From Sugiyamaella lignohabitans (taxonomy: Eukaryota; Ascomycota; Dipodascomycetes; Dipodascales; Trichomonascaceae), in contig NC_031674.1 in assembly GCF_001640025.1 (NCBI RefSeq), forward strand, positions 2,790,001 through 2,854,000: 64,000 nt of DNA, in the 5' to 3' direction. How positions within the stretch are numbered: position 1 is the first letter of the stretch; every line of letters begins with the position of its first letter. Under the pieces are notes generated by a model that made no database searches, was not told the origin of the DNA, and saw only the letters and a program-made list of their open reading frames with translations. Positions 10,410-21,227 of this stretch are shown piece by piece. Position numbers and translations under genes: made by a program.

Positions 10410-11396
10410 TTTAAGGTATACCGGAAAGGAACAGCCAGCGAGAATTGGCATATGGTACACTGCTAATGGTCTTGGAATCGCAGCCGGTGGTTTATTTGGC
10501 TATGAAATTTACCATCTACATGGCCATTCTCAGTCACAGTCTTGGAGAAATGAGTTCTTAATCGTAGGTGGACTCTGAACTATATGGAGTGTCGTGGTAG
10601 TTTTCCTCCCGGATAGTCCAGTAAGAGCGAAGCATTTCACAGGCCGTGTGAAACGGATCATAATTCATAGATTAAGAGAGAAGCAAGCGGGTATTGAAAT
10701 CAAAGTATTTAAATGGAACCAGGTGAAGGAGACGTTTCTTGACATCAAAACGTACGCATTTTTTGTCATTAGCCTAGTTGGAAACGTTCCTAATGGGGGA
10801 TTGCCCAATTTTGGCAGTATAATTATTCAAGGCTTCGGATTTTCAACACTAGTTACCACACTGATTCATATTCCATACGGTGTCGTTATCTTTTAATTCT
10901 TCTCGCGGTGTTCTTAAATAATTTAAGAGCTAACCGTCGGGTACTTACGATATTATTATTCCTCGTGCCTGACGTCGCCGGAACTTTTGGTCCGTATTTC
11001 GTCCCCCAAAATCAAAGAGTGGCCAGGCTTATATGCTATTATCTGACAGGACCGTATAATACAGGATTCGTAATCATCTTTCATTGAGCACTGCTAATAC
11101 TGCTGGACATACAAAGAAGGTCATGACAAAATGCTATGGGATACTGTGTTGGAAACATTGTCGGATCGTTTCTATACAAGGCAGATCAGGCATCGAGTTA
11201 TCCTTTAGGAATGGATTCTCTTATATTTATCCTTCTATTTGAGTTGGTGCTTGCTTCTCTGCTCGGTCTCTACCTGTGGAGGCAGAATAGAATTCGTGAG
11301 AAACAATACCCCATTCAGCAAGTCGATGAACACACTGCATTTTTGGATTTAACTGATAAAGAAAATCTTAATTTTAAATATATATACTATGCATAG
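10410..11396 (+). pseudogene. Allantoate permease-like (Dal5/ACS family MFS) pseudogene
   Basis: Decayed transporter of the anion:cation symporter branch of the major facilitator superfamily. Conceptual translation across several frames gives family landmarks in order: GKEQPARIGIWYTANGLG and a glycine-rich GGLFGY segment, then FLPDSPV, the central loop and NVPNGGLPNFGSIIIQGFGF (10770-10850), IPYGVVI, CYYLTGPYNTGFVII (about 11030-11080), and YCVGNIVGS (11138-11165). Breaks are in-frame TGA codons at 10576-10578, 11085-11087 and 11124-11126, plus a frameshift near 10893. Roughly the first 180 residues of a normal protein of about 500 are missing or unrecognisable. CTAACACTTTTAAG just before 10412 may be a relic 3' splice site. 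The substrate class of the ancestor is uncertain. Confidence 0.82.
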
Positions 11397-11842
11397 CAAG
11401 ATCAATAGATTCATATCTTTAATACCGATGTTCCATCGAAGTAATTGCTAGCAGGGCTTTAAAGATGCCTAAAAGCATGGTCTAGGTTGCAATCTCGCCA
11501 TCCAGATGATCTGGGCTCAGGGGTAAGTGATCGCCAGATTATGTATATGTACAATCGGGGATCACATATCCCTGCTGCTTTGCTGCCAGACACAAGCCTC
11601 ACAGAATCACATAAGATGCACATATTGATTATGGCTGGCGTTTTTTTTCTTAGAGATTCGCAGTAGGGTTTGATGCTGCTAAGTCATCTACATCTATCTC
11701 AACTAGCATATCACGTTTACAGTACATTTTGTCAGCCTGATCAAAACAGAGATTCTCCTAGCTTGCAAAGTCAATTTCACTGCAATTTGACTTGATTTGT
11801 ATTGTTATAGGTGGAAATTGAGCTTTATACGGCACGCACAAA
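11397..11842. other. RAD23 upstream region
   Basis: About 450 bp between the pseudogene and RAD23, presumed RAD23 promoter. No gene is seen and no perfect proteasome control element was found. Confidence 0.5.
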
Positions 11843-13158
11843 ATGAAGCTGTCTCTACGAGATTTGAAGCAACAAAAATGGACTGTTGAAGTTGAACCCA
11901 CTGATACTGTAAGATTGCACAGTTGTTTTTAAACAATCGGAAAGCTAACGTAAATAAACAGGTTCTTTCATTAAAAGAGAAAAATGGTGAATTAAAAGGA
12001 TGGGAAGTTGCTCAACAGAGACTGATTTTCTCTGGTAAGTGTAGTAACAGCTTGCTTGGCCTCATAGGTTTACCGTCGAGAGTTGATGCCTGATTATGGT
12101 TGTTTATGTTATCCTAACAATTTCTAGGCAAGGTTCTCCAGGATGATAAGACGATAGAATCCTACAATATCAGAGAGGAGAAAGACTTCATTGTTTGTAT
12201 GGTAAGCAAGGCCAGACCGACGAGCAGTGCATCATCATCCGCTGCAGCCACCCCTGCCCCCGCTACACCAGCTTCCAAATCATCAACTTCCGCGCCATTA
12301 GCTCCAGTTCGTGCAGTTTCTAGCGCCTCTGCAGATGTGAATGTAACAGCCACACCCACTCCTCCTACGTCAGCTGCTAGTGCCGACAGCTCCCGCTTCA
12401 ATGACCCTTCGGCCTTTGCTACCGGATCCGCTCGTGAGACTGCTATCCAAAACATGACGGAAATGGGATATCCTCGTGAACAGGTTGAAGCTGCTTTGAG
12501 AGCGGCTTATAATAACCCTGATAGAGCTGTTGAGTATCTCCTAACGGGCATTCCTGAAACTCTGCAACAGCAACAAAGTCAGCAAGAGCAACAACAGCAA
12601 CATCATGCTGTTGAAACAGAGTCAGAACCTGATTCTGCTGCTAACACCGAAGAAGTTAACTTATTTGAAGCAGCTGCTAATGCTGCTGCTTCGAGAGGTG
12701 GTGCTGCCCATGATGATGTTCACTCTAGCCCTGTTTCCAACTCAGCAGCTTCCGGGAATGAACCTGTAGACTTGAGCTTTTTACGTGACAATCCTCAATT
12801 TCAAGAGATTAGAGACCTTATCCGTCAACAGCCTCAAATGATTGAGCCTATTCTACAGCAGGTTGTCGCCAGCAACCCACAACTCGCTCAGCTCATCTCC
12901 CAAAATCCTGAAGGCTTTTTACGGATTCTGCGAGGCGATGGCCTTGATGGAGATGATGACGATTTATATGATGATGAAGGGGAGGGTGCTGGATCTGTTC
13001 GTATTGAACTTACTCAGGAAGAGAATGCTGCTATTGAAAGGCTGACCGAGCTTGGCTTTGATAGGTCACTTGCTATTGAGGCATACCTTGCTTGCGATAA
13101 GAATGAGGAAATTGCAGCTAACTACCTCTTTGAACATGGTAATGATGGTTTAGAGTAA
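11843..13158 (+). CDS. RAD23: Rad23 ubiquitin-receptor / nucleotide excision repair protein
   Basis: Shuttle factor that carries ubiquitinated substrates to the proteasome and stabilises Rad4/XPC in nucleotide excision repair. Three exons (11843-11908, 11962-12034, 12128-13158) give 389 residues; S. cerevisiae Rad23 has 398. The ubiquitin-like domain (about 1-75) spans all three exons and opens [14 protein letters not shown] Ser/Ala/Pro/Thr linker follows, then UBA1 (about 147-189), a Gln-rich linker, the XPC-binding domain (about 258-317, [16 protein letters not shown]), an acidic DDDD segment and UBA2 (about 342-385). Introns of 53 and 93 nt start GTAAGA and GTAAGT and have CTAAC close to the 3' AG. 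The spliced frame is exact (1170 nt). Convergent with the DUF2470 gene. Confidence 0.94.
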
Positions 13159-13299
13159 TTTGTCTAACTAAATTGTTCACTTCTGTAGTAATTTACCACT
13201 CCCGCCAGTAGCTGGGGCACTGCCCCAGACTCCAATGGCAACTCGCTCTGAAACAGCATTGTATAGATCATATTAAAGCAAATTATGTCCTATCTTGTA

Positions 13300-13941
13300 T
13301 CAATGATTGATACGATCGACTTCCTCATCAAAACGTCTGAAACTGGGATAACCTTCAAATAAATTGGAAACAATCCACAACGCACTTGTTCCACACGGTA
13401 CTCTGTATTTAATTAGGCGAGGTCTCAAGATAGTCACAATTTCAATTATGTGAAACACTATTAGCCCAACAAGAACTTTTGGAGCATTGCGTCCAAGGAA
13501 AGAAGCCAGTCTAGGACTCAATCGGGCTATATAGGGTACAATTCTGGCCGGAAAAAATGTTAACAGAATGTACAGAGGGACAGCAGAACCTGGGACAAGG
13601 TCTGTAAGAGTGAGATGAGGTGGAACATATCGAGTAACTTGATACGCTGAATAGCCCAAGCTGCCAGCAGCCTCTTTTGCAAGCAGAATAAGACTATGAC
13701 GAGCATCGTTATATGACGATAAAGGTGGAGAGATAGGAAGCGTGGTCGTTTGAGCAGCTCCGCCACTCTTTTTATATGTTAATTCCATCGAGGTCAGTGA
13801 AATAGCTGTCATTGCTACATCGTCCTTGGATCGATTTAATTTGATCCCCTTGAAATATTCTAGATAATCAAACAGCCGGAACTTTTGATCGTTCATATGC
13901 TTAATTATCCTTTTTCTGACAACGGCTTCGGCTTCAGGCAT
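13300..13941 (-). CDS. DUF2470-domain membrane protein
   Basis: 213-residue protein. The N-terminal half (about residues 10-95) resembles the DUF2470 domain, with IIKHMNDQKFRLFDYLEYF at its start; that domain also forms the C-terminus of bacterial HugZ haem-utilisation proteins. The C-terminal half has two or three hydrophobic segments (about 112-130, 150-170 and possibly 188-196), so it is probably a membrane protein, as in similar unnamed fungal proteins. The ATG at 13939-13941 starts the frame. The biochemical role is unknown; a haem link would be inference from HugZ only. Its stop lies 141 bp from the convergent RAD23 stop. Confidence 0.7.
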   Translation of the reverse strand: MPEAEAVVRKRIIKHMNDQKFRLFDYLEYFKGIKLNRSKDDVAMTAISLTSMELTYKKSGGAAQTTTLPISPPLSSYNDARHSLILLAKEAAGSLGYSAYQVTRYVPPHLTLTDLVPGSAVPLYILLTFFPARIVPYIARLSPRLASFLGRNAPKVLVGLIVFHIIEIVTILRPRLIKYRVPCGTSALWIVSNLFEGYPSFRRFDEEVDRINH

Positions 13942-14541
13942 TGTATCTTATATTCTCACTGACGGTTTTGTTTTTATTCAATGGTCAATTGGTTCAATTA
14001 TACGGTTTAAATGGTTTCCTTGCTACCACTTTTATACTTGAGTCGAGATCGCCTATCTGGAACGAAATGTTGGGCCACTGTGATGGAAAGCCATATGCAC
14101 CCCAGTTGGACTCTTCCGCTGCATATGGCATATGCATTTTAGCCTCGGCAGCATATCAAACCAGTCAGTTGTGGGTGAATTTAGACACTATTCTTTTTCC
14201 CAAGCCTACGAAATGAGGACTAAACAGAATAGGCCATAATTCTTTGGTTGGTGGTACTAATCCTTTTTAAGTTTTCGCATTGTCATCTGATCAAGCTGAA
14301 AAGTTCGGGTATATGAGGACCGGATCGGAAAAGTTCGTAGTCTGTGGGTTCAGCTTCTATTAGCTACAGTTACCATCCGGTTATGGAAGTTCATAGGAAA
14401 TGGTGAATAATTATCATATACGCCCCTCATACAATTTTTGAATATTAGGCTATTCGCTTCTACAGGCAAATTCAGGGGTACGCATATTTAATGCATGCAA
14501 GACTTCATGAATTAATTCATATAAATATATGTACAGTGATT
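13942..14541. other. Intergenic region downstream of SYO1 / upstream of DUF2470 gene
   Basis: 600 bp. An open frame runs from 13941 to 14216, but it starts with TTG at the DUF2470 start codon and matches nothing known, so I do not call it. The region contains the DUF2470 gene promoter and the SYO1 3' end. Confidence 0.5.
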
Positions 14542-16548
14542 CTATAATCGCTCTTTTACTTTGTAATCAATAAATCGTGTAAGATTCAAAGCGGCCTCAT
14601 CTCCAATAGCTCTGAGCTCAGGGTCTTTCTTCCTATCAATACGCTTGGCTGCTTGGCGAACCTGGGGCAAAGCTTGTTTCAGTTTATCAACCCAGTTTGC
14701 ATCTACAAACACAGGTTCATCATAATCATAGCTAGCATCTCCAAACAAGTCGAAAATCGCATTGATAGTTTCAAACAATAAGGGAGCGGGAGTGCTTAAT
14801 GGAGTCTTAATGATCTCAGAGAAAAATGCAGAAACCTCGGAGGTAACACCATGTCGCGATTGTACCTTACCAAGGACGGTAAACAAGACAACAACACGTG
14901 TCGCAAGTTCCAAATACTCATCTTCCGGGGTAGATGGCTTTAGGTCAATACACATCTTGGAAATAGTTGATACCAAGGAATGGTTGTTTATCTCAACAGG
15001 TACTTGACCCTTGAATGCAGTAGCCACAGCTCCCAGCACACCGACACAACCTATTACAATTTCAACTTCAGATGCATTCAGATAGGTTTCAGTAGCAAGA
15101 TTGGACCATAGTTGCTCTGCATGTGTCTTCCACTCGTTGTTGTTCATAGGAATCTTGCTTTGTAGCGTCCAACATACGTTATTGAGAGCAGCCATACTTC
15201 TTGAGCACAGCTCGGGAATGCTTAAATACCTGACACAAAGAGGTACAACCTTTTCATTAAGAAAAAAAACAGAAGAGTCAGCTACAGAGTCAGACTCTCG
15301 ACCATCAATTTCAATATCATCAAACTGACCCAAGTCTTCCTCTGGTTTAGCATTTTGTGAAATGCTTTGTTCGAAGTAAGCTTCATCTGAGATGTCTTCA
15401 TCCATACCATCTGACTCACCAAGTTCAAGCTGCGACAAGTCTTTTTCGGTATATATAATCGAAGGGTCAACCTCCATAGTTTCAGCGATAGCGGTAATCA
15501 ACTCTATAGCAACTTGAATAGCATTAATAGATGATCTGGCTGCAACCGCATTTTTAGAAGACTCGTTCAATTGAGAAGGCTCAGTATTTTCAACCACAGG
15601 CCTTAGGTGATCTCGCACACTAGTAATATCGATAGGTGAAATAATGTTTATCAATGAAGATAATATATCACCCACCTCCTGATCATTAGAGTTAGAGGTA
15701 GGCGTTGGCAGTTTCTTCTGATTTTTTTGCTTTGACAATGTTACCTTACTCTCAACGTAGGCGTTATACTTGAATCCGTTGGCATAAACTTTAGAAACTT
15801 TCGATTCGGAGTTTTTAATGATTTCTTCAATCAAGTCGCGATTGAATTGGTTGATAAAATTCGAGTTCGACTCGGATAATACATACACTAACTCTAGCAA
15901 AGAGTCAATTAAGGAGCTTGGCACTTTGACAGGCTTGGTTTTGGGTCCACTCACTGTTACTGACAAAACAAGAGCCAGCTTTTCACTGACAAATTTTCCA
16001 AGTTGGGATAACCTTTTATCTACAGCTTCGAAGATCTCCTCATCAGCACTTGCAATGGAGGCTACGAGTCCAATGACGTTTTCAAAGTATTCGTAGGCCA
16101 GATTCCTTTGCTCGCCAATCATCTGAACTATTGCTTCTGTACCATTTAGTAGGGTGTCAATCTTTGCCAGGCTTGCCTCAATTGCAGTCAAAATGTCTTG
16201 TCGGTATAAGAAAATGGCTACATCATATCCCTCCTCAGCAACTAAATTTCTTAGGAGACCGTAAGCCTCAGCAACAATTTCTTCGGAGTTGTCCGTTAAA
16301 GATTGGCTCATAATTGTTTGGACTAATTTCTCTTTTAACAAGAGAGATCTTAACTTAGGATCCTCGCACATGGAAATTATTGCTGAAACAGCCATGGCTC
16401 GGTCACTTGTAGACGGATAACTAAGCTTGGCTATCAAAGGCATGATCTTCTCTTGCCTTAAACGCTCATCTTTTTGGTCGTTTTTAGAAATGGGGCCTGC
16501 CGCCTTGCGGGCGAGCGAGGACTTCTTGGATCTTTTAGCTTTAGCCAT
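14542..16548 (-). CDS. SYO1: Symportin Syo1 (Rpl5/Rpl11 co-import chaperone)
   Basis: Syo1 binds Rpl5 and Rpl11 and, with karyopherin Kap104, imports them together for 5S RNP assembly into the 60S subunit. The 668-residue product (620 in S. cerevisiae) begins MAKAKRSKKSSLARKAAGP, a basic N-terminus. It continues with ARM/HEAT helices (LIAKLSYPSTSDRAMAVSAI, EIVAEAYGLLRNLVAEEG) typical of the family. An acidic insertion lies at about residues 370-425 (MDEDISDEAYFEQ), followed by more HEAT repeats with LNNVCWTLQSK near 465. There is no intron. It lies head-to-tail with TRM11, 178 bp apart. Confidence 0.88.
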   Translation of the reverse strand: MAKAKRSKKSSLARKAAGPISKNDQKDERLRQEKIMPLIAKLSYPSTSDRAMAVSAIISMCEDPKLRSLLLKEKLVQTIMSQSLTDNSEEIVAEAYGLLRNLVAEEGYDVAIFLYRQDILTAIEASLAKIDTLLNGTEAIVQMIGEQRNLAYEYFENVIGLVASIASADEEIFEAVDKRLSQLGKFVSEKLALVLSVTVSGPKTKPVKVPSSLIDSLLELVYVLSESNSNFINQFNRDLIEEIIKNSESKVSKVYANGFKYNAYVESKVTLSKQKNQKKLPTPTSNSNDQEVGDILSSLINIISPIDITSVRDHLRPVVENTEPSQLNESSKNAVAARSSINAIQVAIELITAIAETMEVDPSIIYTEKDLSQLELGESDGMDEDISDEAYFEQSISQNAKPEEDLGQFDDIEIDGRESDSVADSSVFFLNEKVVPLCVRYLSIPELCSRSMAALNNVCWTLQSKIPMNNNEWKTHAEQLWSNLATETYLNASEVEIVIGCVGVLGAVATAFKGQVPVEINNHSLVSTISKMCIDLKPSTPEDEYLELATRVVVLFTVLGKVQSRHGVTSEVSAFFSEIIKTPLSTPAPLLFETINAIFDLFGDASYDYDEPVFVDANWVDKLKQALPQVRQAAKRIDRKKDPELRAIGDEAALNLTRFIDYKVKERL

Positions 16549-16726
16549 CTTTGGGCTTACTCAAGATATATTGACTGGAAATTTCAGGTTGATCTTCAGT
16601 ACTTCAATAAATATTTTCGGTGGTCCTGATAGATGTTAGGGTTTATGCAACCTGCGATGTCCCACGAAATGTCGATATAAATAACAATAAAAGTATTCTA
16701 CAAGTTTAATAAATAAGTATATACAT

Positions 16727-18055
16727 CTACTTTTTAGCAATTCCTTTGAAGCCACGGAAGTATTTGTCTCTAAATTCCTCTGGAGCACTGCCACCGACAG
16801 TATAGTTATGCCCCTTTTCTCCATATGGCCGCCTCCGATATGACACAAGTCTACGACTCCACTTGTTGAACTCTTGGACGCTGTTCGATAGCAATTCCAG
16901 GTCTTCATGGTGCGGAATATCATGCTCAGTAAAATCCGCATTAGCAGTGGGCATCCAGAAACATAAACGGCCGTTCTCTACTAGGTGCTCCGCAGAAAAT
17001 TTCAACAGATCGTCAAGTAAAGAAGTGAACTCATAAGGCTTCTTAGGAGGGATATAATCCGGTCTAAGATGGGCCGGGACCCCTTCAATCATAACATGCT
17101 CTTTGTTCTTAAATCTCTCAGGATCTTTCGACCCCAGTACTTTCAGACCCTCTCTAACTCCATAGGGAGGATCGCAGATAATAGCGTCGAACTTGAAATC
17201 TTTTCGGAAAGAGTTGTGAGTGAAATCAACTGTCATAACATCAAGAAATCTTGAAGATGTCTTGTATTGAGCAAAGTTGGCATCTATATTAGCAGCCTTG
17301 CTTTTGCCTTTGATCATCCTCACATCAATGTCGGAACCATAGCACAACCCACCAAAGTGGCCAGCTGCGACCAGGAAGCTTCCTGTGCCTACAAACGGAT
17401 CATAGACAAACTTTCCAGGGGTTACTTGTGCTATATTACAAGTCAAAAGAGATAACTCAGCATCAAAGGATGTTGTGCCAATGTATTTACGTTTTTTCAA
17501 ATCATACTTGTCAACAACGCTCCTACTTGATTCTGCCACAAACTTGCCGAAAAATACTTGATAGGGTTCTGAAGAAGCAGGTGATGAAGCTGTATCTCCC
17601 AATAGTTTGTAATCTTCCAGCACTGCAAATATATGTTCTGCATTTTTCATTTTGATGGGGCCGGTGAGAGCCATATACTTGAATGTGTTGATAATGTTGA
17701 CCTGCTCAGCCCGTGACCTAGTGCCTAAATATGAGACTATATCAAATTTGAATGAATCTTCCTTGAATCTATCTACCCAGTAGTTAACAGGGTAACTTCT
17801 CTTCAGATTCTCATGCAAGTTATCATAACTGTCACCATATCCAAAGAGTTCGTAGACAGATTTACAAATGATACTTCGTTCTACCAACCGAGCTGCTACC
17901 TCTACAGAGGGTAGTTCTATCCTCAGGAATGGTGATTCACTTCTGTAATTCGAGAAATCTGGTTCATCTATACCAATCAGATCACTGAGTGCCTTTAGCT
18001 CAGTTAAACGGAAACTCTCATGGACTTGAGCAAACTGTATAAGAAATTGTCCCAT
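16727..18055 (-). CDS. TRM11: tRNA (guanine10-N2)-methyltransferase catalytic subunit Trm11
   Basis: SAM-dependent methyltransferase that, with Trm112, forms m2G at position 10 of tRNAs. I place the start at the ATG at 18053-18055 (MGQFLIQFAQVHESFRLTEL), because upstream codons in this frame lack an ATG and the family begins at this block. This gives 442 residues (433 in S. cerevisiae). The N-terminal THUMP-related region leads to the Rossmann methyltransferase core. Its SAM motif FVYDPFVGTGSFLVAAGHFG lies at about residues 217-236 and the catalytic DPPYG near residues 299-303 (motif IV of N-methyltransferases). Divergent from HRP1. Confidence 0.92.
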   Translation of the reverse strand: MGQFLIQFAQVHESFRLTELKALSDLIGIDEPDFSNYRSESPFLRIELPSVEVAARLVERSIICKSVYELFGYGDSYDNLHENLKRSYPVNYWVDRFKEDSFKFDIVSYLGTRSRAEQVNIINTFKYMALTGPIKMKNAEHIFAVLEDYKLLGDTASSPASSEPYQVFFGKFVAESSRSVVDKYDLKKRKYIGTTSFDAELSLLTCNIAQVTPGKFVYDPFVGTGSFLVAAGHFGGLCYGSDIDVRMIKGKSKAANIDANFAQYKTSSRFLDVMTVDFTHNSFRKDFKFDAIICDPPYGVREGLKVLGSKDPERFKNKEHVMIEGVPAHLRPDYIPPKKPYEFTSLLDDLLKFSAEHLVENGRLCFWMPTANADFTEHDIPHHEDLELLSNSVQEFNKWSRRLVSYRRRPYGEKGHNYTVGGSAPEEFRDKYFRGFKGIAKK

Positions 18056-18762
18056 GGCTAGTTTTGGCTCTGATTGATTGATCCATATTATCCAAAATAT
18101 ATTTTCAAGCAGATCTGAATTCTTATCGTTCCTTACCCAGATTAACACATATAAGCATGCGTAATGTGTGGAATGTCCAGGGTACAGAGTCCACTAAGAG
18201 AAAAGCAAATCGACTAACGTCAATACCTCTTGGCCATTAACAATTACCATTTGGAAATAAAGGAGAATACTGATTTGGTTTATCAATGTTCATTATCAAG
18301 CAGTGTAACAAACAATTGAACAGTGTCGTCTCAGAGGTTAGGTCCCAAATAACCCTTGCCCAAACAATAGGTAGACATAAAAACCAACGAATTTCTCGCG
18401 TTTTGTTCTTTTCTGCTTACAACAAGACAGCTAGTCAACACATAGTCAAGATTACGTTCAATTTACCTAGGGAATTCACAACGAGAAGTTTCCAAACTGG
18501 CGTTGATATTTTCAAATCCAACAAAGAAAGGTAAAAACGGGTCGTTTGTATTAATTCCACAGAGGAAGATATATATAGCTGGAGGTAGTTTCAATTTCTG
18601 CTTTAATTTGGTTCAGTTGGTATAACATTCTAGAATTAGCTCGATAGGTACGATAGGTTTTAGTTCTATAGCTCGCTTAGAACCCTACTTAGAAAGAAAT
18701 AGAGAGACAATAATAAAAAGTATTACAAAGGATTTTGCAGAATATTTATTTCACACTTCAAA
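18056..18762. other. Divergent promoter region TRM11 / HRP1
   Basis: 707 bp. An ATG-initiated 82-codon frame at 18286-18534 has no recognisable features and is not called. A TATATATA stretch at about 18569-18577 lies 190 bp before the HRP1 ATG. Confidence 0.5.
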
Positions 18763-20021
18763 ATGTCAGGACTAGACGACGAGGATTTTTTTGCTGATAT
18801 CTAGTATGTATGCTGAAAGCAAGCTGTAGTTTGAATTAGGTTGAGAGATGCCCTTATAACTTAACATTGAACTCGGGTATGAACGAGAGTTCTGCAAGTA
18901 CAATTTACTGACACATATAGCGATGATGATAAAAAGGAAGAGAAACAGCCGGAAGTAAAGCCAGAGGGGAAGGCCGATATAACAGCGGGAGAAGCGGTGA
19001 AGGATAATACAAACTCCAATAGCTTAAGCACTGGGGCTCCAGTTAATGTACCAGCAGATATCTCTTCTACGGTTTCTGCACTGTCCAATCTTGTAAAGAG
19101 TGATGGAGCCGGGTCAAATAGTCTAGCTTCTAATATCAGTTCTGAAAATAACTCATTTAACAACCACTCGGGTGATGTCTCGGAGTCTAATCGTAGATTT
19201 AATACTGGTAACATCTATATTCCTCCTAAAGATGAAGGCAAAATGTTCATTGGTGGATTGAATTGGGAAACTACGGATGAGTCTCTTAAAGCGTATTTTT
19301 CTAAATATGGACAAGTTTTGGAGTGTAACATCATGAGAGACAATGTTACCGGTCGTTCTAGAGGGTTTGGATTCCTTACATTTGACAGTGTGGAAGCAGT
19401 CAACAAAGTTGTTTCTCAATCAGAACATTATTTGGATGGCAAAATTATTGATCCAAAGCGAGCAATTCCTCGTGAGGAGCAGAACAAGACTGCCAAGATT
19501 TTTGTGGGTGGTGTTGGCAGTGATGTCAATGATCGTGATTTCAAAAGCTTTTTCGAAAAATATGGTGTTGTTATTGATGCTCAACTTATGCTCGACAAAG
19601 ATACTGGCCGTCCTCGAGGTTTTGGTTTTGTCACTTTTGATAGTGATGAAGCTGTTGAAAAAATCCTTTCTGAACATGTGTTAATACTAAAGAATAAGGC
19701 AATTGAAGTCAAGCGTGCTGAACCCAGAGGTGGTAAGGGAGGAAATATGGGTGACCACTCCGGAAGAAATGACTACCAGGGCAATGCTTATGGTAGAAAT
19801 GCTCTTGGTAGAGGCGGGAATGTCGGATACGGTGGCCATGGAGAGCAGAGCAGCCAAAATAACTATATGGCTGGTATGAACCCTGCAATGATGTCGCAGT
19901 ATTATTCATGGTATATGAATGCTATGCGCCAACAACAAATGCAGCTTCAAGGTCAAGGTGGAAACAGTCCTGGTGGTGATCAAACTCAGAACCCTGCTAT
20001 GGCCGCTATGTTCAGTATGAT

Positions 20022-20055
<34 letters not shown>

Positions 20056-20427
20056 GTCCAGGCTGGTGGTAGTGCTAGTCCTCCTGCTCTGCCAGGCAGC
20101 GGCAGCCCAGGTTTACCTCAACCAAGACCATATGAGGATGTGGAAGGGAACGGTGATGATGATAGACATGGATATAGGGACCGCGATGACGACTCTAGGG
20201 GTCGTTATTCAGGTTCCTATCGCGATGACAGAGGCGGTAACTGGAGCCGAGATAGGTCCAGATCACCGAGATCTAATCCACCATCTGGACCCCGTGGTGG
20301 ACGTAGAAGTGGTGGACATGGCCGTAGACGAGATCGCGGTGATCGCAGAGATCGTGGTGACCGAGGTGACCGTGGAGATCGTGGGGATCGTGGAGGTGAT
20401 TCCAGTTACAGCGGGTATCAACGTTAA
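18763..20427 (+). CDS. HRP1: Hrp1/Nab4 hnRNP, cleavage factor IB
   Basis: Nuclear RNA-binding protein of cleavage factor IB; it binds the UA-rich efficiency element in pre-mRNA 3'-end formation and shuttles to the cytoplasm. Exons 18763-18803 and 18921-20427 give 515 residues (534 in S. cerevisiae). The tiny first exon encodes MSGLDDEDFFADIY across the junction, matching the conserved EEDF-DIY start of Hrp1, which supports the 117-nt intron (GTATGT to CTGACACATATAG). RRM1 is at about 120-195 (KMFIGGLNW, SRGFGFLTF) and RRM2 at about 204-280 (KIFVGGVG, PRGFGFVTF). A Met/Gln-rich region with a polyglutamine run (about nt 20025-20054) and a C-terminal RGD/RG-rich tail follow, likely arginine-methylated as in the family. 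Confidence 0.93.
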
Positions 20428-21227
20428 TAACAAAATGCGTAGAGCTTTATTATTATATTAACTTATACCATAAATCAGTGTATTATCATAAATTAACATA
20501 GATTGATTATGTCTTCGTGGCTTCTTCACTGGAGTTTGAATTCCTTACAAACCTATAAGACCTACAAGAAATAGACACACATATTAAAGCAGACTTCGCT
20601 CAGTGGAGGCTAAGTATACATTGATAGCCCTACGAATCCATTCAACTGCACAAAGGTGTGCCCATGCGAAAATAATAAAAATTATTTAATACCAATTGAT
20701 TGGCGAAGATTCTCAGATCAATTTCTATTATCTACCATATGCATAATAGCAATGCGTGTTGCAGCTGATATGTGCAGCAAAATCTTGGGCTTGACCGTTA
20801 AGGTTGACCATACCCATACCATAAATACCACCCCCTGGCCAACATGTTACGCCAGACACATCATCGACAATTTCTTCTTGAACGATCCCATATAGATATT
20901 CGGGGCATCTTAGTTCAGAACTACTTGTGACCAGGTAGAATATTGTATACCAATTGTTAGAAACTGTAGTGGGTCAGGTTCTTACGATAAGCCGCGTCCA
21001 TTGTTGATAAGCAACTCTCCCGACATATAACCTCGAAAAAGTATTTGATTTGATCTTCAGATCTGGTACTTAAAACTTTTTGACACAAGAGATTTCATTC
21101 AATCAATCTCTATTCAAGCCTGGATGTGCAATTCTCAAGTGTCAGATAATTAGTATTGGAGTAGTGGATGGAATTCTATTTAACAAGAGCAATCAACGAA
21201 ACAGCGAGATTGAGGCGTACATAAATT
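20428..21227. other. ZRT3-like gene upstream region
   Basis: 800 bp between HRP1 and the ZIP transporter. No gene is seen. It contains a zinc-response-like element at 20794-20804. Confidence 0.5.
20794..20804 (+). promoter_or_regulatory. Zinc-response-like element upstream of ZRT3-like gene
   Basis: ACCGTTAAGGT differs at one base from the Zap1 zinc-response consensus ACCTTNAAGGT. It lies 424-434 bp upstream of the ZIP transporter ATG. ZRT3 is a Zap1 target in S. cerevisiae. The identical sequence recurs upstream of the Nramp gene. Function is inferred. Confidence 0.5.

Noticed and set aside
11810..11817. GGTGGAAA upstream of RAD23, resembling the Rpn4 proteasome element
   Set aside because: The consensus is GGTGGCAAA; the missing C makes the match too weak to claim.
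13941..14216. 91-codon plus-strand frame divergent from the DUF2470 gene
   Set aside because: Starts with TTG inside the DUF2470 start codon; the first true ATG leaves only about 50 residues; no homology seen.
18286..18534. 82-codon ATG frame between TRM11 and HRP1
   Set aside because: Looks loosely like a basic mitochondrial presequence, but it lies in a divergent promoter and has no recognisable domain.
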